A stretch of 64,000 nt of DNA, taken from positions 49,483,792 to 49,547,791 of the forward strand of contig NC_134090.1 in the NCBI RefSeq assembly GCF_000715075.1, written 5' to 3'. The stretch comes from Nicotiana tabacum. Lineage: Eukaryota > Streptophyta > Magnoliopsida > Solanales > Solanaceae. Under the pieces are notes generated by a model. The model had not been told where the DNA came from and ran no database searches. It saw nothing but the letters and a program-made list of their open reading frames with translations. Numbering within the stretch: the stretch's first letter is position 1; each line of letters starts with the position of its first letter. Position numbers and translations under genes: made by a program. This document shows, in pieces, positions 36,330 through 47,863 of the stretch.

Positions 36330-36560
36330 ACCGCGCATGCGGCTAGGGGACCACATGTGCGGACTCGTAGAAGCGGATATGGAGCCGCATATGCAGCCAC
36401 AGGCGAAGAGAGTAGAAGACGCAGATGCGGGAGGTGAGACACACCTGCGGGCCCGTAGGTACGGAAAGGGGTCTTAATGAAAAACCGCAGAAGCAGTGCA
36501 TTTGACCGCAGAAGCGGTAGCGCAGAAGCGGAAATAGACCGCAGGTGCGAAAAGCCTGGG
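36330..36560 (+). repeat. CG-rich word cluster upstream of the LTR TATA box
   Basis: Irregularly spaced variants of GCRGAAGCGG and GCAKRTGCGG fill about 230 bp just ahead of TATAAAAG. The same cluster occurs in the 3' LTR at 44450-44690. Confidence 0.65.
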
Positions 36561-36568
36561 TCAAAAAG

Positions 36569-36576
36569 TATAAAAG
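36569..36576 (+). promoter_or_regulatory. TATA box in element C 5' LTR
   Basis: TATAAAAG, also present in the 3' LTR at 44706-44713, lies directly after the CG-rich word cluster. Confidence 0.5.
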
Positions 36577-38521
36577 ATTTCCTTTGCGGATTTTTGGTAA
36601 GTTTTCTCAATATTTCATTCGGGGTGAAGCTTTTGGGAGCAATTTCAAGGGAGATTTTCAGAGGGATTCATTAAGGTAAGGTCCTTGGTTCCTAAGCTCG
36701 TTACTATAATGATTTTTATCATTGTTAGCATGAACATTTAAGGGAAATCAGTGGTAAATTGGGGTTTAGGGCTTGGTTAATTGAAGAGCTAGGAGTGGTG
36801 ATTTGAGGGACCATTTGAGGTCCGACTTTAGTACTTTTGGTATAAATGAACTCATGGCGGAATAAGGATTCTATTGATGTAAAATTTATTGAATTCCGAA
36901 ACATGGGCCCGAGGTCGGGTTTAGTCAATTTCGGATTTTGTATTGCAATTTAGTTAATTTCGTATGGGTTTCACTCCTTTAGCGTATATTGATGGTTATA
37001 ATTATGAATTGATTTTGGTTAGATTCGAGGCATTCGGAGGCCGATTTGGGAGGAAAAGGCGTCGCGGGCAAGAGTTTTAGGTTGGCTTGAGGTAAGTAAC
37101 GCTTCCAACCTTGGTTCTGTGGGTTGGAAACCTCGAATGATGTGTTCTATGTTTATTATGAAGGTGACGCTATGCCAATTGACGGGCGTGTGAGCGTGCA
37201 CTGTAAGAAATGCGGCCTGGATCATTCTATGGCACTGCTTAGCTACTCTTTTATGTTGATATCCGTGTTGTAATCATGTGAGTAAGTTGATAAGCTGCAA
37301 ATCATGTTAATTATCATGTTAAGCTTCACGCCAACACTGTTGAGACATGAGAGGTCGTTTCTTGCTATCATGTCATTAGATTCATGTATATTCTATACTC
37401 AGTCCTGTTTATGCATATTATATCATGCCTCAGTCTCGATTATTGCTATTTGGCATATCATATCATTGTTCGGGCTTATATTATGACATCTTAGCCGGTG
37501 TGTGTGAGACTAAAGAGTATTTACTGAATAAGGCCGACAGCCGAATATTGATTGACAGTATGGGATCGGGTGGCATGCCGAAACAATGATATTGATCATG
37601 CCTTCGCTGTCATTGATATAGCGCTTGGGCTTAGAGAAGCCCATCCGGAGTCTTTATACCCCCAGTGAGCGTAGTAGATGATTATATTGAGGGATGGATC
37701 TTCCCTGGACATGGATCTTGTCCAAAGTACTATACCGGGAGATGGATCTTCCCCGAGAGGCTGAATCGGCCTGTTTCCTCGGTAGTGAATGACTGTGGTT
37801 AGTGATATATATGCCGAGATGGATCTTCCCTGGGCCGGATGGCCATATACAATACTGAGTGATTGAGCACTTGAGAGTGGAGGTTGTGGAACATTGATCA
37901 TGCTAGGTGTGCATTGGTACATATATGAAATCTCTAAGTTTTGAACTCTTTTCTGATTAGTTGTATCTGTTACTGTTGAGTTTTACTTGAACTATAAGCA
38001 TGTCAACATTTCTGTTATGTTAATTGCTAATTGCCTGTTGAGGTTTGGTCCGTCACTACCTGTTAGTCCATAGGTTGGACTTGTTACTTACTGAGTTGGT
38101 GTACTCACGTTACCCCCTGCACCTTGTGTGCAGATCCAGGTGTATCTGGTCACGGTAGCGGTTGTTGATCTTCCTTGTGCGGACTTCCACCAGAGATTGC
38201 AAGGTAGCTGCTTGGCGACCACAGTTCCGCCTTCTCCTTCCCTATCTTCCTCTAGCTTTACTTATTGGATGTTTCATACTATTCTAAATTTGTATTTCAG
38301 ACAGTTGTATTAGTTTGCTCATGACCAGTGACACCCGAGGTCAGAGCTGTATTTCTTTCCGCTGTTTTGATACTTCTATCTTTTATTATAGGATTTCTGT
38401 TTAAAAATTGATGATTTCTAAAGTTAATAATTTGGGTAAAATGAAAAAATTGGAATAAGTGGCTGGCCTAGTTCCATGATATGCGCCATCACGACCGGGT
38501 TGGATTTTGGGTCTGACATAT

Positions 38522-38538
38522 TGGTATCAGAACCTAGG
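38522..38538 (+). other. Primer binding site of element C
   Basis: TGGTATCAGAACCTAGG starts three bases after the LTR end. It is the initiator tRNA-Met type PBS with one mismatch (AGAACC for AGAGCC). The leader that follows is shared with element E. Confidence 0.75.
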
Positions 38539-38717
38539 TTACATAGGTCTCACGAGTTATGAGCATGTTTAGTAGAGTCTCCTGGATCGATACGGAGACG
38601 TCTGTACTTATCCTCGGGAGGCTGCAGAACCTTTAGGAAAAACTTTATATTCTTGAATTCTGTCGTGCGAATCTATTGATCCGAGTACTAAACTTCTGTT
38701 ATTCTATTCTCTCACAG

Positions 38718-40178
38718 ATGGTGAGGACACGTGCTACCGGTCAAGATGGACGACCACCTGTACCACCAGTTGGGGCCGCTAGTGGTCGAGGACGCGTTCG
38801 AGGCAGTGGTAGGGGCAGGGGTGTGGCCTGCACAGAAGCTAGGGAAACACTTGCAGACCCACTCGCCGCCCCAGCTCATGATCAGGCTCCAACTAGGGAT
38901 GTTCCAGCAGTACCAGCTCAGGCACCGGCTATGCCTATTGTTATTCCGGGTCTCCAAGAGACTTTGGCTTAGATTCTGACTGTGTATACCATCCTTGCTC
39001 AGGCAGTCGCAGTTTCTACTACAACAGCTACTTCTCAGGCCGGGGGAGGCACTCAGACTCCTACCGCCCGTACACCCGAGCAGGTTGTTCGGGGACTCCA
39101 GACATTGGAGGCACCACTAGCCCAGCCGATTTCACCTGCTCAAGATTTTGTGGTTGCAGTTATGCCTGATGACGAGCAACGTCGATTATAGAGGTTTGGT
39201 AGACTTCAGTCTCCGACTTTCAGTGGTGTAGAGGGAGAGGATTCTCAGGGTTTCTTGGATAGGTGTTTAAGGATGTTGCGTACATCGGGTATTCTGGAGA
39301 CTAGTGGGGTCTCATTTACTACTTTTTAGTTTTTTGGGACTGCCTTCACTTGGTGGGAGGCTTATGAGAGGCGTAGGCCTGTCGGTGCACCGCCACATAC
39401 CTTGCTTCAGTTCTCCATTCTCTTCCTAAAGAAGTACATACCGCATTCCCGCAGGGAGGAGCTGCGTAGAGAGTTTGAGCAGTTGTGTCAGGAGGGTCTG
39501 TCCGTGACGCAGTATGAGATGAGGTTCTCTGAGTTGGCCCATCACGCTATTTGGCAAGTTCCCACGGATAGGGCGAAGATCAGGAGGTTCGTTGATGGCC
39601 TCAACTATCAGCTATGGATTTTTCTGACCAGAAAGAGGGTATCTGGGGCTTCTTATGAGTAGGTGGTTGACATTGCTAGAGAGATTGAGTCAGTTCGTCT
39701 CCAGGAGCGAGAGGAGAGGGAGGCCAAGAGGCCTCGGGGATCTGGTAGTTTTTGAGGTTCTTCTTCGAGAGGCCAGTTTCAGCACGACAGAGGCCATTCA
39801 TTCTGGCATGCTTAGCCAGCCCGTTCAGGTCACCGTGGTGGGTCATCTGGCTATGGTTCTCACAGTTCACATCAGGGTCACTCATCTCTCAGTGCCCTTC
39901 CAGCTCAGAGTTCGACTCAGGCACCATCAGTTCAGGGCTCATCTATGCCTGGTTCTTCTAGCGGGCATCCCGGTGCGCGGGGCTCCTTTCAGTCCCCGCT
40001 GCCACTTGCTACAAGGGGTTGCTTCGAGTGTGGAGATTTGGATCATATCAAGAGGTTCTGTCCCCATCTTATGGGAGGTTCATCCCAGCAGAGGAGTCAG
40101 CCTTCGGTTCAGCACCAGTTACTTCCCCACCCGCTTAGTCAGCTCGGGGTGGAGGTTAGTCAGCTAGGGTCGCCCTAG
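38718..40178 (+). pseudogene. Element C gag
   Basis: From the ATG at 38718 one frame reads MVRTRATGQD, a Pro/Ala/Gln-rich N-terminus, the gag core (FLDRCLRMLRTSGI, FGTAFTWWEAYERRRPVGA, LRREFEQLCQEGLSVTQYEM) and a CCHC knuckle CFECGDLDHIKRFCP at about 40020-40064. Six in-frame stops lie at 38970, 39189, 39327, 39660, 39753 and 39813. Gag makes the particle and binds RNA. Because the frame itself is kept, the damage is point mutation rather than indel. Confidence 0.85.
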
Positions 40179-40239
40179 AGGGAGAGGTCAATCATGTGGT
40201 GGTCAGGCCCGTTTCTACGCCCTCCCAGCCACACCAGAT

Positions 40240-40824
40240 GTTATTGCTTCAGATGCTATGATCACAGGTATTATCTCAGTCTGTCACAGAGATACCTCTG
40301 TATTATTCAATCCCGGTTCCACCTTTTCCAATGTGTCATCATATTTTGACCATTATTTGGATATGCCCCGCGAGCCTCTTGTTTTATCCATTCATGTCTC
40401 TACTCCGGTGGGCGATACTATTGTTGTGGATGGTATATATCGGTCATGTGTAGTGACCATTGGGGGTTTGGATACCCGAGTGTATTTATTGTTGCTCAGT
40501 ATGATGGATTTTGATGTGATATTGGGCACGGATTGGTTATCTTTGTGTCGTGCTATTTTAGACTGTCACGCTAAGATAGTGACATTGGTTATACCGGGGT
40601 TTCCATGGATTGAGTGGCGTGGTTCTACTGATTATGTTCCCAGTAGGGTAATTTCATTCTTGAAGGTCCAACATATGGTTGGGAAGGGTTGTCTTTCATA
40701 CTCAGCATTTGTGAGGGATGTCAGTGCAGATACTCCCAACATTGATTCTGTTCCAGTTGTGAAGGGGTTTTCCCGATGTGTTTCCTACAGACCTGTCGGG
40801 CATTCCACCGGACAAGGATATTGA
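40240..40824 (+). pseudogene. Element C protease, active-site Asp replaced by Asn
   Basis: One frame away from gag, the segment begins near SDAMITGIISVCHRDTSVLF. The active site reads NPGST, with AAT at 40309-40311 where the family has an Asp codon. Hydrophobic strands (VVTIGGLDTRVYLLLLSM, DVILGTDWLSL) complete the fold. It ends in another frameshift close to 40800 before RT. Confidence 0.75.
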
Positions 40825-42060
40825 TTTTCTTATTGATTTGGTGCTGGGCACTCAGCCCATTTCTATTCCACCGTATCGTATGGCACCAGCGGAGCTGAAA
40901 GAGTTGAAGGAGCAACTTCAGGAACTCCTTGATAAGGGGTTTATTCGACCTAATGTGTCGCCTTAGGGTGTGCCTGTTCTATTTGTGAAGAAGATGGATG
41001 GCACCATGAGGATGTGCATAGATTATAGGCAGTTGAACAAGATTACAATTAAGAACAAGTATCTCATGCCTCGCATTGATGATTTTTGACCAGCTTCAGG
41101 GAGCGAGAGTGTTCTCCAATATTGATCTTCGTTCAGGGTATCACCAGCTGAAGACCAGGGGCTCAGATATTCTTAAGACAGCTTTCAGGACCAGATATGG
41201 TCATTATGAGTTCCTTGTGATGTCGTTTGGGCTGACCAATGCCCCAACAGCGTTCATGCATTTGATGAACAACATGTTTCGGCCTTATCGCGACTCGTTT
41301 GTCATAGTTTTCATTGATGATATTCTACTGTATTCGAGTAGTCATGAGGAGCACGCGGAGCATTTGAGAGTGGTATTGCAGAGATTGAGGGAGGAGAAGC
41401 TTTATGGAAAGTTCTCCAAGTGTGTGTTTCGGCTCAGTTCAATGGCTTTCTTGGGTCACGTGGTGTCTAGTGAGGGGATTCAGGTTAATCCGAAGAAGAT
41501 AGAGGCAGTTTAGAGTTGGCTCAGACCGTTATCAACCATAGAGATTCGTAGCTTTCGTGGTTTGGCGGGGTTTTACCGCCGGTTCGTTCAGGGATTTTCA
41601 TTTATAGCATCACCCTTGACCAAGTTGACTTAGAAGGGTGCTCCTTTTATGTGGTTGGATGAGTGTGAGGTGAGCTTTCAAAAGCTAAAGACTGCCTTGA
41701 CCACATCTCCAGTGTTAGTGTTGCCATCAGCTTCAGGTTCTTATACCGTGTATTGTGATGCTTCGAGAGTTGGTATTGGGTTTATGTTGATATAGGAGGG
41801 TAGAGTTATTGCTTATGCTTCTCGTCAGTTGAAGCCCCATGAGAAGAACTACCCTGTTCACGATTTGGAGTTGGCTGTCATTGTTCACGCGTTTAAGATT
41901 TGGAGGCATTATTTGTATGGTGTGTCTTGTGAGGTGTTTACTGATCATCGTAGCCTCCAACACTTGTTCAAGCAGAAGGATCTCAATTTGAGGCAGTGAA
42001 GATGGTTAGAGCTGCTAAAGGACTATGATATTACTATTTTGTACCATCCGAGAAAGGCCA
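40778..42060 (+). pseudogene. Element C reverse transcriptase and RNase H
   Basis: RT starts with [20 protein letters not shown] and continues with [19 protein letters not shown]. After a shift at about 41075 come [40 protein letters not shown] and the active site [10 protein letters not shown] near 41315. RNase H follows with [26 protein letters not shown] and [12 protein letters not shown]. Stops at 41511, 41631, 41793 and 41997 are TAG or TGA where the family has Gln or Arg. Catalytic residues visible are intact. Confidence 0.87.
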
Positions 42061-43544
42061 ATATAGTAGCCGATGCCTTGAGTAGAAAGGCGGTGAGTAT
42101 GGGTAGTTTGGCATTTACTCTTGTTGGAGAGAGACCTCTTGTTATTGATGTTCAGGCCTTGACCAATCAGTTCGTGAGGTTGGTATTTAGGAGCCCATTC
42201 GGGTATTGGCTTGTGAGATTTCTCGAGCCCAGTCGGGTATTGGCTTGTGAGATTTCTCGGTCTTCCTTATTTGATCGCATCAGAGAGCTCTAGTATGATG
42301 ATCCCCATTTGCTTGTCCTTAAGGACAGAGTTCAGCACGATGATGCCAAAAATGTGACTATTGGTGATGATGGGGTATTAAGGACGCAGACCCGGATATG
42401 TGTACCCAATGCAGATGGGCTTCGGGAGTTGATTCTGGAGGAGGCCCATAGCTCGCGGTATTCCATTCATCCGGGTGCCGCGAAGATGTATCAAGATCTG
42501 AGACAGCATTATTAGTGGAAGAGAATAAAGAAGGATATTGTGGGATTTGTAGCTTGGTGTCTCAATTGTCAACAGGTGAAATGTGAGCATTAGAGACCAG
42601 GTGGCTTGCTTCAGCAGATAGATATTCCAGAGTGGAAGTGTGAGCGGATCACCATGGACTTTGTAGTTAGGCTCCCATAGACTTTGAAAAAGTTTGATGC
42701 TATTTGGGTGATTGTGGATCGACTGACCAAGTCTCCGCATTTTATTCCTGTGTGTACTACTTATTCTTCAGAGCGGTTGGCAGAGATCTATATCCGAGAG
42801 GTTGTTCGGTTGCATGGTGTCCCAGTTTCCATCATTTTAGATAGAGGCACTCAGTTTACTTTGCAGTTTTGGAAAGCTGTGAAGAGGGAGTTGGGTACTC
42901 AGATAGAGTTGAGCATAGCTTTTCACCCTCAGACGGACGGGCAGTTTGAGTGCACTATTCAGATATCGGAGGACATGTTGCACGTGCATGTCATTGATTT
43001 TGGAGGGTCATGGGATCATTTTCTACCGCTCGTGGAGTTTGCCTATAACAACAGTTACCAGTCAAGTATTTAGATGGCTCCATGTGAGGCTTTGTATGGG
43101 AGACGGTGTAGATCTCCAGTTGGTTAGTTTGAGCTGGGTGAGACTAGGCTTTTGGATACAAACTTAGTACAGGATGCTTTAGACAAGGTGAAGGTGATTT
43201 AGGAGAGGCTTCGTACAGCACCGTCGAGACAAAAAAGTTATGCTGGAAGGAAGGTTCATGATGTGTCCTACACGGTTGGTGAGAAGGTTCTGTTGAAGGT
43301 TTTACCCATGAAGGGTGTTATGAGATTTGGGAAGAAGGGTAAATTGAGTCCTCGATTCATTAGGCCTTTTGAGGTTCTTAGGAGGATTGGAGAGGTGGCT
43401 TATGAGCTTGCCTTGCCACCCAGCTTATCGAGTGTGCATCCGGCATTTCATGTTTCTATGCTTCGGAAGTATATTGGCGATCCGTCTCATGTTTTAGATT
43501 TCAGCACTGTTTAGTTGGATAGTCATTTGACTTATGACGTAGAG
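42061..43544 (+). pseudogene. Element C integrase
   Basis: The H2C2 region (HSSRYSIHPGAAKM ... CLNCQQVKCEH) is followed by the core: ERITMDFVV, IVDRLTKSPHFIP, LDRGTQFT and, 35 residues after that Asp, the Glu in DGQFECTIQ, so the DDE residues are present. A GPY-like C-terminal part (VGEKVLLKVLPMKGVMRFGK, SPRFIRPFEVL) follows. Stops occur at about 42291, 42513, 42591, 42678, 43071, 43125, 43197 and 43512. Confidence 0.87.
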
Positions 43545-43712
43545 CCAGTGGCTATTTTGGAGCGTCAGATTCGAAAGTTGAGGTCAAAGGATATAACTAC
43601 ATTGAAAGTGCAGTGGAGAGATCGGCCCGTGGAAGAGGCTACCTGGGAGACCGAGCGGGAGATGCGGAGAAGATATCCTCACCTATTTTGGGACTTCAGG
43701 TACGTTTCTTGA
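43545..43712 (+). pseudogene. Chromodomain at the C-terminus of element C integrase
   Basis: VAILERQIRKLRSKDITTLK, then VQWRDRPVEEATWETEREM, matches the chromodomain fold of Tekay/Del elements (aromatic residues and the W-E-W-like end). In chromoviruses this domain is thought to guide integration to heterochromatin, so insertion into a host intron is mildly unexpected. The stop is at 43710-43712. Confidence 0.82.
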
Positions 43713-43737
43713 CCCGTTCGAGGACGAGCGTTTGTTT

Positions 43738-43750
43738 AAGAGGGGGAGGA
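43738..43750 (+). other. Polypurine tract of element C
   Basis: AAGAGGGGGAGGA directly precedes the 3' LTR. The upstream phrase TTCGAGGACGA is shared with element E at 57034-57044. Confidence 0.75.
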
Positions 43751-46302
43751 TGTAACGACCTGGCTGGTCATTTCATGAGTTTCCACTTCGTTTCCCCTAT
43801 TTCTACTCCTTTATGCTTTGTTATCCTTGTTATGTGGTATCGGGTTAGTCAGTTCGAATCCAGAATGGTTTTGGAAAGCAATGAGACACTTAGTCTCTTT
43901 TGAGTGAGCTTAAGGTTGAAAAAGTCAACCGGATATTGACTTATGTTAAAAAGGTCTCGGATGTGAATTTTGATGGTCCGGATAGCTTCGGGAGATGATT
44001 TAGGACTTAGGAGTGTAATCAGAACGTGTTTTGGAGGTCCGTAGTAGATTAAGGCTTGAATTGGCGAAATTGGAATTTTGGCATTTTCCGGTTGATAGGT
44101 GAGATTTTGATATAGGGGTCAGAATGGAATTCTGGGAGTTGCAGTAGGTTTGTTGTGTCATTTGGGATGTGTGTGCAAAATTTCAGGTAATTTGGACGTG
44201 GTTTGATAGCTTTTTTGATCAAAAACGGAATTCAGAAGATTTTTGGAACCTTAGGCTTGAATCCGATTTTATTTGGTTGATTCGATGTTGTTTGAGGTGT
44301 TTTGAAAATTGGTATAAGTTTAGATAGTGGTACATGACTTTTTTGTGCTTTTGGTTGAGGTCCCGAGGGCCTCGGGGTGATTTCAAGTGGTTAACGGGAG
44401 ATTTTGAGTTGGGTTTTGCAGTTGAAGTTTTCTATAGCTATTATAACTGCACGTGCGGCTAGGGGGCCGCAGGTGCGGACTCGCAGAAGCAGATATGGAG
44501 CCGCAGATGCTGCCACAGGCGAAGAGAGTAGAAGACGCAGGTGCAGGAGGTAAGCCGCACCTGCGGGCCTGCAGATGCGGAGTCTGGGTCGCAGGTGCGG
44601 AAAGGGGTCTTAAGTGAAAAAACGCAGAAGCGGTGCATTTGACTGCAGAAGCGGTAGCGCAAAAGTGGAAAGAGACCGCATGTGCGAAAAGCCTGGGTTA
44701 GAAAGTATAAAAGATTTCTTTCACGAGTTTTGGTCATTTTTCTCAATATTCCATTCGAGGTGAAGCTTTTGGGAGCAATTTCATGGGAGATTTTCAGAGG
44801 GATTCATTGAGGTAAGGTCCTTGGTTCCTAAGCTTGTTATTATGATGATTTTTATCGTTGTTAGCATGAAAATTAAAGGGAAAATCAGTGGTAAATTGGG
44901 GGTTAGGGCTTGGTTAATTGGAGAGGTTGAAGTGGTGATTTGAGGGACCATTTGAGGTCCGATTTTGGATCTTTTGGTATGAATGAACTCATGGCGGAAT
45001 AAGGATTCTATTGATGTAAAATTTGTTGAATTCTGAGACGTGGGCCTGGGGGTCGGGTTTAGTCAATTTCGGATTTTGTATTGCAATTTGGTTAATTTTG
45101 TATGGGTTTCACTCCTTTAAAGTATATTGATGGTTATGAACTGATTTTGGTTAGATTTGAGGCATTCGGAGGCCGATTCGAGAGGAAAAGGCATCGAGGG
45201 CTACAGCTTTGGCTTGGCTTGAGGTAAGTAACGCTTCCAACCTTGGTTCTGTGTGTTGGAAACCCCGAACGATGTGTTCTATGATTATTATGAAGGTGAC
45301 ACTATGCCAAGTGACGGACGTGTGGGCGTGCACCGTAAGAATATGGGATCGGGCTGCACGCCGCAGCAATGATATTGATCATGCCTTCGCTGGCATTGAT
45401 ATAGCGCTTGGGCTCAAAGAAGCCCCTTCGAAGTCTTTACACCCCAGTAAGTGCAGTAGATGATTATATTGAGGGATGGATCTTCCCTGGACATGGATCT
45501 TGTCCGAAGTGCTATACCGAGAGATGGATCTTCTCCGAGAGGCTGGATCGGCCTGTGTCCTTGGTAGTGAATGATTGCGGTCAGTGATATATATTTCGGG
45601 ATGGATCTTCCCTGGGCCGGATGGCCATATACAGTACCGAGTGATTGAGCACTTGAGAGTGGAGGTTGTGGAACATTGATCATGCTAGTTGTGCATTGGT
45701 ACATATATGAAATCTCTGAGTTTTGAACTCTTTACTGATCCATTTTATCTATTACTGTTGTGTTTTACTTGAACTGTATGCATGTCTACATTTCTGTTCT
45801 GTTAATTGCTAATTGCCTGTTGAGGTTTGGTCTGTCACTACCTGTCAGTCCACAGGTTGGACTTATTACTTACTGAGTTGGTGTAATCACGTTACCCCCT
45901 GCACCTTATGTGCAGTTCCAGGTGTATCTGGTCACGGTAGCGGTTGTTCATCTTCCTTGTGTCGACTTCCACCGGAGATTGCGAGGTAGCTGCTTGGCGA
46001 CCGCAGTTCCGCCTTCTCCTTCCCTATCTTCCTCTAGCTTTACTTATTGGATGTTTCAGGCTATTCTAGATTTGTATTTCAGACAGTTGTATTAGTTTGC
46101 TCATGACTAGTGACACCCGAGGTCGGGGCTGTATTTCTTTCCGCTGTTTTTATACTTCTATCTTTTATTATTGGATTTTTGTTTAAAAATTGATGATTTA
46201 TAAAGTTAATAATTTGGGTAAAATGAAAAATATTGGATTAAGTGGCTAGCCTAGTTCCACGATAGGCGCCATCACGATCGGGTCGGATTTTGGATCGTGA
46301 CA
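43751..46302 (+). repeat. 3' LTR of element C
   Basis: 2552 bp from TGTAACGACCTGGCTGG to GGATCGTGACA. It is collinear with the 5' LTR apart from the missing 349 bp (junction at about 45341) and small indels. It carries the CG-rich cluster (44450-44690), TATAAAAG (44706-44713), the GGGATCGGGCTGCACGCCG word at 45345 and GATGGATCTTCCC words. Confidence 0.88.
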
Positions 46303-47125
46303 ATACATGTTAAGATAACACTTACATAATTAATTTTAAGACATATTGATCTCCATAAATAGCAGAGTGGATTATGGAAGGAACCAGTAGGCCAAAGGTG
46401 ACTTAAGATGGTAAACAACAATATCAACAGAAAAACCAACAACATTTCGAAATTATTAGATGATGGTTACGAATTGCCAAAGAAGAATCTACTAATGATT
46501 TACATTTCACCGAAAGTGAAAAATTGTCAATTTACTAATGATTTATATTTCATCCAACAGACCAAAATTCATCGCGAATCATCTTGGAGTTCTTTTATTA
46601 TAACTTGTAAGAATCCTAAAAAAATACTCCCATAAAATACTTGTTTACTCCTCAAACTTATACTGTTGGAAATGTCACTGCCTTACTGGAATGATGATAG
46701 CACCCAGAGTTTAATAAGCGAGATTGCTATAATACCTAGCCCCTCGACATTGCATAAATGGTGACATCAAAGCAAAACATGTTAGTAATCTTTTCCCTCT
46801 TACAAAGAGAATAGCCACAAAGAAAATATTCCATGACCATGATAAACTAAATCGGAATATTGTCAGTAGGTCGAAAGTAACAAATTCTGGTCTGTAACTC
46901 CTATATCCTCACTACGACCTATATGCGCAACAGTAAGAACTAAAATTATAACGACGCAAAAGAAGGTTTAGTTACATCACAATAGAAAACAAAAACCTAA
47001 GTCCTAAATTGAGGAAAATGAAGAAAGGCAAAAAGTTCTTTGTTACCAATATATTTTGGAATAGCATGACATGTAAAAACACTTCATAGGGAAAAAGTGG
47101 TGGTGGTGAATAGAGATTAGATTAC
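46303..47125 (-). other. Putative host intron right of element C
   Basis: No gene is seen. It is AT-rich. With 35572-35634 it would make an intron of about 0.9 kb once element C is removed. Short ORFs (for example 46408-46635) have no recognisable similarity. Confidence 0.4.
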
Positions 47126-47196
47126 CTGTATTATAGAAAGCAACTTTCATCAGTTGGTCCACTTGCATAGGTGTCACATGATCAGTTATCACATAA
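47126..47196 (-). CDS. Candidate exon 1 of the phase-linked set (host gene)
   Basis: On the minus strand: acceptor ATGATACAG, 71 bp, donor CAG/GTAATC, a consensus donor. Reading in the phase fixed by the next exon gives YVITDHVTPMQVDQLMKVAF followed by YNTG. The last base G completes a Gly codon with the next exon. The protein reads cleanly, but I do not recognise it. Confidence 0.5.
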
Positions 47197-47270
47197 CTGT
47201 ATCATAGTGATTTGAAGGCAAATTCAGAAGAGATGAGTCAAAATAATGCGAGATGTGGTGTCTTAACTAT

Positions 47271-47399
47271 CATCAATTGATTCTTTGAATGGTTGTAGTA
47301 GTATGCAACAGTTTCTCTAACATCATGCTCGATATCTAGAGCCCGCAATCGCCAGACAATAGTTGTTGTAGCCAATCCCAAGGATGCACCAGCAACCAC
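47271..47399 (-). CDS. Possible further upstream exon of the host gene
   Basis: After an acceptor GGATGCAG the minus strand reads VVAGASLGLATTTIVWRLRA followed by LDIEHDVRETVAYYYNHSKN, a plausible membrane-adjacent segment and charged helix. The only nearby donor-like site (GTTAAG, about 47271) would leave phase 0, whereas the exon at 47126-47196 needs two preceding bases, so either the boundary is wrong or the gene has decayed. Confidence 0.35.
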
Positions 47400-47863
47400 C
47401 TGCATCCAGATGTATCATCACTTTCTGTACAATTACAAGTCTTAGTCGTTGAAGCAGTAAACTTCAAAGCGGTAACTAACACATGCTGGGCACACTCATG
47501 TAGGAAAACATAGAACATAAACACCTCATGCACTATGATCGTTTTAAAAGGTAAAACCCACTACATTTCACTTAGTTGTCAATTTAGCTACCAAAAATTC
47601 CATTAAATGGGTAGTTTCCTTGTCAATAAAAGTATTGAGCACATAAACAAATCTAATTTTAACCGAAATACAGGCAGCTTTAGCTTTAGCATTGGTTCCT
47701 ACATCATATGGTTAATAGTCCATCAATTCATAGTTAAGTGGTTAATGTTTTAATAATGTTCCACAAGAGAGTAGACAATGAAATGAAAAAACAGATAATC
47801 ACATGAAACGCCGATTCCAACGATAATATAATCACATGAAAGAACGATTCGAACTATAATAAC

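Larger units (their letters stand above)
35635..38518 (+). repeat. 5' LTR of element C
   Basis: 2884 bp from TGTAAAGACCCGGCCGG to GGGTCTGACA. It contains a block of GCAGAAGCGG/GCAGGTGCGG-like words (36330-36560), TATAAAAG at 36569-36576, a 349-bp segment (37210-37558) missing from the other LTR, and repeated GATGGATCTTCCC words (37670-37850). Confidence 0.88.
35635..46302 (+). mobile_element. Element C: Tekay/Del-type chromodomain Ty3/gypsy retrotransposon
   Basis: LTRs at 35635-38518 and 43751-46302 enclose gag, protease, RT, RNase H, integrase and a C-terminal chromodomain, the order of chromoviruses. Flanks are ATACC (35630-35634) and ATACA (46303-46307), a near-perfect 5-bp target duplication. 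At least six in-frame stops in gag and about twelve in pol make it defective. It lies between two phase-compatible minus-strand exons, so it appears to be an antisense insertion into a host intron. Confidence 0.9.

Noticed and set aside
36299..36610. 103-residue minus-strand ORF in the LTR of C
   Set aside because: It is antisense reading of the CG-rich word cluster; the Leu/Arg/Cys-rich pattern repeats in the other LTR.
46408..46635. 75-residue plus-strand ORF MVNNNINRKTNN
   Set aside because: AT-rich low-complexity composition, no recognisable similarity, lies in a putative intron.
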